Assembly (NCBI RefSeq): GCF_017353515.1
Contig: NZ_JAFMPY010000013.1
Span: 1-64,000 of the forward strand
Source of the DNA: Jiella sonneratiae
GTDB lineage: Bacteria; Pseudomonadota; Alphaproteobacteria; Rhizobiales; Rhizobiaceae
DNA length: 64,000 bases
Reading direction: 5' to 3'
The notes under the pieces were generated by a model. It did not search any database. It had not been told where the DNA came from and worked only from the letters and a program-made list of their open reading frames with translations. Positions 58,656 through 64,000 of the stretch are shown here, one piece after another; the stretch's first letter is position 1, and each line of letters begins with the position of its first letter. The position numbers and the translations under genes were made by a program.

Positions 58656-61343
58656 TCACAGCCGGAAGGTCGGGGCTCCGAGGTCGCGGAAGTCGCGCTC
58701 GCGGCAGGTCAGCACGATCACCTGCAGATCCTTCGCCGCCTCGCGCAGCACCTGGTGCATGCGTTCCAGCCGGATCTCGTCGGTGTTGACCAGCGCGTCG
58801 TCGAGGATGACGGCCGCCGGATGGCCGCCCTGCTTCAGAACCTGGGCGAGCGCCAGGCGCGTCACCACCGCCACCTGCTCGCGCGCGCCCGCCGAGAGCC
58901 GCTCGAAGCGCTCGGCCACCCCGGCGCGGGTCAGCCCCTTCAGTTCGAGCGTCTCCTCGTCGAGGTCGATGTCGCTCTCGGGATGGATCAGCCGCAGGTA
59001 CGGCGCGACCCGCGTCTTGATCGGCCCGAGCCAGCGCTCGCGGGCCGCCCTTCGCGCCTCGCCGAGGGTTTCGTAGAGAAGCCTTGCGGCGGACGCCTCC
59101 AGCGCCGTGCGGGCGCGGCGCCGTTCGAGATCGGCAATCTCCTCTTCGAGGAGCTGCACCGTCTCGCCGAGGCCGCTGCCGCCGGAAACGCGCACCTCGG
59201 CTTCGAGGCCGATCGTCTCGTCGCGCAGTTCCTGCAGCGTACGGCCGATCTGGCGGAGCGTCCGTTCCGCCGCCTTCTGCCGCGCTTCGGCCGCCTCGCG
59301 CCCGTCGCCGACCCGCTCACGCTCCTTCAGAGCGAGGCGTCCGCGCTTTGCCTCGAGATCGGCATCGGCCTCGGCGAGCCGATCGACCAGGGTGGTGCGC
59401 GGGGCCGCGGCCTCCGCACCTTCGCATTCGGAGCGCAGGCGCAGCGCCTGGGCTTCGAGATGGCTGCGATCGCTCTCCGCCGCGGCACGGCGCAGCGCCG
59501 CGGCTTCGCTTTCCTTGGAGGCCGCCCGCAGCCGCTCGTCGGCCGTGGCGGTGGCGCGGCGCGCCTTGTTCAGCGCCGCGACCAGGCTTTCGGCAAGGGC
59601 CTCGTCGTCCCCGCTCTCCCCCGCCGTCGCTTCAGCTTCAGCTTCCGCCGCGCCTTTTGAACCCTCGCCGCCGATCGCGGCGTTCAGCCGGTCGGCCGCC
59701 GCCTCGGCCGCGCGCAGCCTTGCCTTGGCGGCGTCGAGGCCGTCGGACACCAGCGCATCGCGGCGGGCCGAGACCAGCTTCAGCTCGGCCTCGACGTCCT
59801 GACGCTCGGCGAAAAGCCGCCGGGCCTCGTCGCCGCTCGCCGCGCCGCCGCCCTTCAGAAGCGCCGCGAGGGCGGCCTCCGCCTCGCGCAGCTCGGATTC
59901 GAGGTTGGCCGCGCCGCCGCCCGGCTCGATCGTCACGGCGCCGAAGCCGCCGAGAAGGTAGCGGCTGCGCGACGTCACGCGCGTGGGCACGCCGGCCGCC
60001 ACCGCCTGTCCGTCCTCCCGCTGCACCGCCCCGTCCGCCTCAGGCTCGAAGGTGACGGCGGGCGCCGCCACTTGCAGGCGCACCTCGCAGTCGCGCCGCC
60101 GGCGCTCGGCCTTCTCGACGGCTGCGAGGCTCTTCTGGTCGATCGGCAGGAGGTCGCGGTGCGCCGCGAGTGCCGCGATCCGCTCGGTCAGGTCGCCGGC
60201 CTCGGCGACGACCGCCGACAGCCGGTCCCGTTCCGCGACCGCGCGGGAAAGATCGGCGCGCCGGCGGTGGGATTCGTGCCGGTCCTCGGCCGCCTTCAGC
60301 GCCTTGCGCGCCTCTTCCTGGGCCTGAGCGGCCGCCGTGACCGCTTCGACCGCGAGGCGGGCGGCGGCGTCGATCTCGGCGTGATCGGCGGCGGCGCGTT
60401 CGAAGGCGGTGCGCGCCGCCTCCACCGCCTTGACCAGGTCGTCGCGGCGCTTCAGCGCCTCGGCCGCGCCGGTGCGCACCGCCTCGGCCTGCCGGACGGC
60501 GCTTTCGGCCGCCTGCCATTCCCGGTCGTGATCCTCGGCCCGGCGCATCGCCGCCTCGGCGGAGCGCAGCGCCTCCTCGGCCTTTTCGAGGGTCGCGGCC
60601 TCCTCGTATCCCTTGAGCGCCCGGCGCCGGTCTTCCAGCCGTTTGAGCTTCTCCTCGAGCTCGGCAAGCGCCGCCCGCCGGCCGACGAGGTCCTCCCGCG
60701 CGCGCGTCAGTTCGTCGTCGATCGCCTTCAGCGGCGCATTCGCCGCGGTCCGTCCCGTGGCGGTGAAATGCCGGTCGTTCAGCGCCTTGGCGGCGGCGAT
60801 CAGCGAGCGGCCGCGCTCGCCGCCGAGAATGGTGCCGACCTCGCCTTCCAGCGAGGCGGTCACCGCGTCGCGCCCGGCGCCGATGTCGAGGCCGCCGTTC
60901 GAGCGGCCCTGCTCGACCCAGAGCAGGCCGAAGGCGCCCTGATGCTCGGCGAGCTTGGAATCGCCCCGCCCGGGATGGACGAAGCCGAAGAGCTCGGCGA
61001 GCTTCTCCTCCACCGCGTCGCCCGACACCGGCGACGGCCAGGGCCCGAGGAGCTCGGCCGCGGGCCGGGTCAGGAAGCTCTTCGACAGGCGGTAGTCGGC
61101 GCCGCCATGGGAAAAGGCGATGGAAACGCTCGGCCGGCCCTCGCCGCAATAGGGCAGGAAGGCTTCAACCGTCTCGCCGCGGCCCCGATGCTTCTGGAAG
61201 AAGGCGGCGCGCAGCGCTTTGAGAAGCGTCGACTTGCCGGCCTCGTTGTCGCCGACGACGACGTTGAGGCCGGGATCGAGCGCTTCGAGCCTTGCCTCGG
61301 CGAGGCTGGCGAATTCGGAGACGGCGAGCGACTTCAGATACAT
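58656..61343 (-). CDS. SbcC/YhaN-like coiled-coil ATPase without zinc hook
   Basis: The 895-residue product has Walker A (GDNEAGKST, 31-39) at the N-terminus, two long Ala/Glu/Arg-rich coiled coils, an ABC signature (LSAGAREQV, from 816) and Walker B (VILDDALVNTD, about 845). It is Rad50/SbcC-like, but there is no CxxC hook. The middle (about 440-500) is instead a short Gly/Val-rich segment with FGAVTIEP, resembling YhaN. It is encoded one base after an SbcD/YhaO-like phosphoesterase, so the two likely form a DNA-end processing complex. Confidence 0.85.
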   Translation of the reverse strand: MYLKSLAVSEFASLAEARLEALDPGLNVVVGDNEAGKSTLLKALRAAFFQKHRGRGETVEAFLPYCGEGRPSVSIAFSHGGADYRLSKSFLTRPAAELLGPWPSPVSGDAVEEKLAELFGFVHPGRGDSKLAEHQGAFGLLWVEQGRSNGGLDIGAGRDAVTASLEGEVGTILGGERGRSLIAAAKALNDRHFTATGRTAANAPLKAIDDELTRAREDLVGRRAALAELEEKLKRLEDRRRALKGYEEAATLEKAEEALRSAEAAMRRAEDHDREWQAAESAVRQAEAVRTGAAEALKRRDDLVKAVEAARTAFERAAADHAEIDAAARLAVEAVTAAAQAQEEARKALKAAEDRHESHRRRADLSRAVAERDRLSAVVAEAGDLTERIAALAAHRDLLPIDQKSLAAVEKAERRRRDCEVRLQVAAPAVTFEPEADGAVQREDGQAVAAGVPTRVTSRSRYLLGGFGAVTIEPGGGAANLESELREAEAALAALLKGGGAASGDEARRLFAERQDVEAELKLVSARRDALVSDGLDAAKARLRAAEAAADRLNAAIGGEGSKGAAEAEAEATAGESGDDEALAESLVAALNKARRATATADERLRAASKESEAAALRRAAAESDRSHLEAQALRLRSECEGAEAAAPRTTLVDRLAEADADLEAKRGRLALKERERVGDGREAAEARQKAAERTLRQIGRTLQELRDETIGLEAEVRVSGGSGLGETVQLLEEEIADLERRRARTALEASAARLLYETLGEARRAARERWLGPIKTRVAPYLRLIHPESDIDLDEETLELKGLTRAGVAERFERLSAGAREQVAVVTRLALAQVLKQGGHPAAVILDDALVNTDEIRLERMHQVLREAAKDLQVIVLTCRERDFRDLGAPTFRL

Positions 61344-61344
61344 C

Positions 61345-62478
61345 TCAACCCTCGGAAGGGGTCAGGCGGCGATGTTCGACATAGGCCATCCGGATGGCGA
61401 GCCGCGCCGCCTCCCGCTCGGGATCGGCGGGATCGGCCGCTTTGGCCCGCAGGGTCTCGATGGCGCTGCGCACGAAGCCCGAGACGTCGATGCGGTCGAG
61501 ATCGTCCTCGTCGGGCTCGTCGTAGAGGTCCTCGTCCCGGAGGTCGAGATGAAAGAAGCGCTCGCGCCAGTGGCCGATCGCCGCTTCGAGCTCCACCCGC
61601 TGGCGCAGCGGCAGGCTGCCCGAGAGGACGAGCCGCAGGAGCGTGTGCCCGGGATCGGGAAAGGCGGCGAAGACCGCCTCCAGCCCGCCGGCGTCGCCGT
61701 CGATGCGCTCGGTCCGCACCGTCCAGGCATAGCGCGCGACGGCGACCCGCTCGATGCGCGGCGGCTCGCCCGGCCCGTCAAGTTCCACGAGGGCGACGTG
61801 GCCCGGCTCGTTGGCGGGGTAGCGATCCGGCTCCGGGGTTCCGGCATAGACGGTCTTCGGCGCGATCTCGACGAAACCGTGCCAGTCGCCGAGGGCGAGA
61901 TAGTCGAGCCGCGCGCTCGCCGCCCGGGTCTCGGCGATCGGGTTGCCGGCATCGGCGCCCTGCGGCAGGCGGTTCTCCAGCGCGCCATGGGCGAGGCCGA
62001 CCCGGAGCGCGGCCGCCGGCGTCTCGGCGGCGTCGAACCAGGCGGTGAGGTCGGCGCCCTCGTGGCGGCGGCGCAGCGGCGCCGGCAGGACGACGAGCCG
62101 CCCGCCCGCAAGCGCGATCGGTGCCGGCTCGTCGGCGATCACCAGATTGGCGACACCGCGCCGGAGAGCGAGGGGCCGCAGCCGGTCCCAGACGCTGCCC
62201 GTCGTCGCCGCGTCGTGATTGCCCGGAAGCAGGATCCAGGGTCCCTCATAGGCCGCCATCGCGTCGAGCACGCGGTTGAGGTCGCGCTCCTGCACGGTGT
62301 TGTCGTCGAAGGCGTCGCCGGCGACGAGCACGGCGTCGACGCCGCGGGTCGCGGCGAGCGCGGCGATCCGGCCGACGGCCTCGAACCGTGCCGCCCGCAG
62401 CCCGGCCCGCCGCTCCTCGTCGAAACCGCCGAAGGGCTTGCCGATCTGCCAGTCCGCCGTGTGGAGAAGCCGGATCAT
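61345..62478 (-). CDS. SbcD/YhaO-like metallophosphoesterase
   Basis: The 377-residue calcineurin-like phosphoesterase has the five metal motifs: LHTADWQIGK, VLVAGDAFDD, LLPGNHDAA, GLAHGALE and ALGDWHGF. The C-terminal part (DLRDEDLYDEPDEDDLDRID) is acidic. It is upstream of, and almost contiguous with, the SbcC-like gene. SbcCD/YhaON-type nucleases trim DNA ends and hairpins. The frame extends upstream to 62715; ATG 62478 (MIRLLHTADW) is the family start. Confidence 0.88.
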   Translation of the reverse strand: MIRLLHTADWQIGKPFGGFDEERRAGLRAARFEAVGRIAALAATRGVDAVLVAGDAFDDNTVQERDLNRVLDAMAAYEGPWILLPGNHDAATTGSVWDRLRPLALRRGVANLVIADEPAPIALAGGRLVVLPAPLRRRHEGADLTAWFDAAETPAAALRVGLAHGALENRLPQGADAGNPIAETRAASARLDYLALGDWHGFVEIAPKTVYAGTPEPDRYPANEPGHVALVELDGPGEPPRIERVAVARYAWTVRTERIDGDAGGLEAVFAAFPDPGHTLLRLVLSGSLPLRQRVELEAAIGHWRERFFHLDLRDEDLYDEPDEDDLDRIDVSGFVRSAIETLRAKAADPADPEREAARLAIRMAYVEHRRLTPSEG

Positions 62479-62738
62479 CGTCTGACGTCTGCGATTCGGG
62501 TTGCCGCCAATCTTGGCGGGAACGTGCCGGGCGGCGGCGGGCGATGCAAGGGCGAATGGCCGTTCGCGAGCCTTTTCAACGGCTTTTCCGGGCCGGCAAG
62601 GTGCGGCTTTCGGCGATGCCGCGCCGGCCGCGCTGCCCGGCACCCCCGGGCGCTTCGCCCTTCCGGCAGCGCTTGACCGCATGCGCCGCCATCGCGCAAA
62701 TTCCCGCGGCAACAAGAAGAAGAAGGAGAGGAGCGGCG

Positions 62739-63266
62739 ATGCCCGTCTATCAGCTCGGCGAGGACCGCCCCGAGATCGGCGAGGACGTGTTCATCGCCCC
62801 GAACGCCCAGGTGATCGGCCGGGTGCGGATCGGCCGCGGGGCGAGCGTCTGGTTCGGCGCGGTGATCCGCGGCGACAACGAGTGGATCGAGATCGGCGCG
62901 GACACCAACATCCAGGACAATGCGGTGCTCCACAGCGACCTCGGCTCGCCGCTGGCGATCGGTGCCGGCTGTACGATCGGCCATGCGGCGATCGTGCATG
63001 GCTGCCAGATCGGCGAGAACGTTTTGATCGGCATGGGCGCGACGGTGCTGAACGGTGCCAAGGTCGGCGACCGGTCGATCGTCGGCGCCAACGCCCATGT
63101 CACCGAGGGCAAGACGTTTCCGGAGAGTTCGCTCGTCGTCGGCGCGCCGGCCAAGGTGGTGCGCACGCTCGATGCGGCGGCGGCGGAGAAGCTGAAGGAA
63201 TCGGCCCGGCACTATCGCGACAACGGCCGGCGCTACGCCGCGGGCCTGAAGCGGATCGACGGATAG
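62739..63266 (+). CDS. Gamma-carbonic-anhydrase-like hexapeptide protein
   Basis: The 175-residue product is a left-handed beta-helix of hexapeptide repeats (IGRVRIGRGASVWFGAVIRGD, IGADTNIQDNAVLHSD, LIGMGATVLNGAKVGD). The three metal histidines of the gamma class are present: His65, His82 and His87. The C-terminal helix region RHYRDNGRRYAAGL is typical. It is a YrdA/PaaY-like trimer; carbonic anhydrase activity is possible but often low in this group. ATG 62739 follows AGGAGAGGAG. Confidence 0.88.
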   Translation: MPVYQLGEDRPEIGEDVFIAPNAQVIGRVRIGRGASVWFGAVIRGDNEWIEIGADTNIQDNAVLHSDLGSPLAIGAGCTIGHAAIVHGCQIGENVLIGMGATVLNGAKVGDRSIVGANAHVTEGKTFPESSLVVGAPAKVVRTLDAAAAEKLKESARHYRDNGRRYAAGLKRIDG

Positions 63267-63394
63267 ATCGTCCGGTCCGGCGGCCCGGCATCTTTTCCCG
63301 AAGGTCACGACCGCGTAAGACGCCTCACCTTCTTCACCTATGCCCGCGATCGGCTCGCCATACCCTGCCGGTCGCCAGACCGCCGGAACCGCCG

Positions 63395-64000
63395 ATGCCG
63401 CTCTTCACCGATCTCGCCCGCTCGCTTCCCGCCACCGTGCCCTTCGTCGGGCCGGAGACCCTGGAGCGTCGCATGGGACAGGCGTTCCGCGCCAGGCTCG
63501 GCGCGAACGAGAGCGTCTTCGGACCCTCCCCGGCCGTCGTCGAGGCCATGGCCCGGGCGGCGACCGAGAGCTGGGCCTATGGCGACCCGGAACAGTACGA
63601 GTTGAAACGCGCGATCGCCGCGCATCACGGGATCGGTCTCGAAAACATCGCGATCGGCGAAGGGATCGACGGCCTTCTCGGCCATCTGGTGCATCTTGCG
63701 ACCGACCCCGGCGACACGGTGGTCACTTCCTACGGCGCCTATCCGACCTTCAACTATCACGTCGCCGGCCATGGCGCGAAGCTCGACTTCGTTCCCTACC
63801 GGCCGGACGCCCACGAGGACGCCGAAGCCTTGGTGGAGCGGGCGACGGCGCTGCGGCCGAAACTTCTCTATTTCGCCAATCCCGACAATCCGACCGGCAG
63901 TTGGCACGACGCTCGAACGATCGAGCAGATGATCGACGCGGTGCCGGAAGAGACCATCCTCGTCCTCGACGAGGCCTATAGCGATCTCGCGCCGGAGGGC
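63395..64000 (+). CDS. PLP-dependent aminotransferase, class I/II (partial, N-terminal 202 residues)
   Basis: The frame is open through the right edge. Translation starts MPLFTDLARSLPATVPFVG and shows fold-type I features: [68 protein letters not shown] and LVLDEAYSDLAPEG, with Asn and Asp contacts to PLP. The internal lysine is beyond the window. It resembles histidinol-phosphate aminotransferases, but the substrate is not certain. ATG 63395. Confidence 0.85.
   Translation, partial: MPLFTDLARSLPATVPFVGPETLERRMGQAFRARLGANESVFGPSPAVVEAMARAATESWAYGDPEQYELKRAIAAHHGIGLENIAIGEGIDGLLGHLVHLATDPGDTVVTSYGAYPTFNYHVAGHGAKLDFVPYRPDAHEDAEALVERATALRPKLLYFANPDNPTGSWHDARTIEQMIDAVPEETILVLDEAYSDLAPEG

Overview
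The window is GC-rich and densely coded. It reads as a chromosomal segment of an alphaproteobacterium of the order Hyphomicrobiales (Rhizobiales). The evidence is a CcrM-type GANTC methyltransferase, a rhizobial Omp2b-like porin, the gene order tldD/ialB/ctaC-ctaD-ctaB-coxF-ctaG-ctaE-DUF983-surf1-ispH-thrB-rnhA, an IalB-family secreted protein and a dispersed rhizobial-type palindrome. An Aurantimonadaceae-like genus is a guess; no 16S or marker search was possible. I saw no tRNA, rRNA, CRISPR array, insertion sequence or prophage.

Layout. (1) 1-8550: capsule/exopolysaccharide export locus, with a partial outer-membrane export lipoprotein reading off the left edge, then kpsM, kpsE (with a long N-terminal extension), kpsT, two GT4 glycosyltransferases and a second kpsE-like gene. 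(2) 8696-10922: leftward three-gene cluster of secreted proteins (SRPBCC, YVTN beta-propeller, small Cys-containing protein). (3) 11221-13874: two adjacent acyl-CoA dehydrogenases with a palindromic repeat between them. (4) 14009-18309: RND efflux adaptor and pump. (5) 18553-22732: ccrM, a HAD phosphatase and a soluble methyl-accepting chemotaxis protein. (6) 22828-30130: lipoprotein with an apparent frameshift, then thrC, an M16 peptidase and a GNAT acetyltransferase in overlapping order, and a 7TM-PAS-GGDQF-EAL protein. (7) 30258-33903: YqgE, a DsbD-like N-domain protein, a peroxiredoxin and an M42 peptidase. (8) 34069-43952: a long leftward cytochrome c oxidase, isoprenoid and threonine cluster ending in two coupled micro membrane proteins. 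(9) 44353-46507: IalB-like protein and TldD. (10) 46918-53199: a seven-gene MoxR/DUF58/VWA (Bat-like) operon. (11) 53175-58228: GST, MepA, glucokinase and a porin with a clear terminator. (12) 58656-64000: a YhaN/YhaO-like (SbcCD-like) pair, a gamma-carbonic-anhydrase-like hexapeptide protein and a partial class I/II aminotransferase.

How the genes work together: KpsMT with the KpsE proteins and the export lipoprotein would form a trans-envelope polysaccharide exporter fed by the glycosyltransferases. The cta block encodes the aa3-type oxidase subunits plus heme O synthesis and copper/Surf1 assembly factors. thrB and thrC, the last two steps of threonine synthesis, lie in separate clusters. 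The MoxR/VWA operon looks like a membrane-anchored chaperone-type complex. Most of the window is ordinary housekeeping. The least explained parts are the three-gene secreted module, the MoxR/VWA operon with its folded leader, the coupled micro-ORFs, the G8 frameshift gene and the hookless SbcC-like ATPase.
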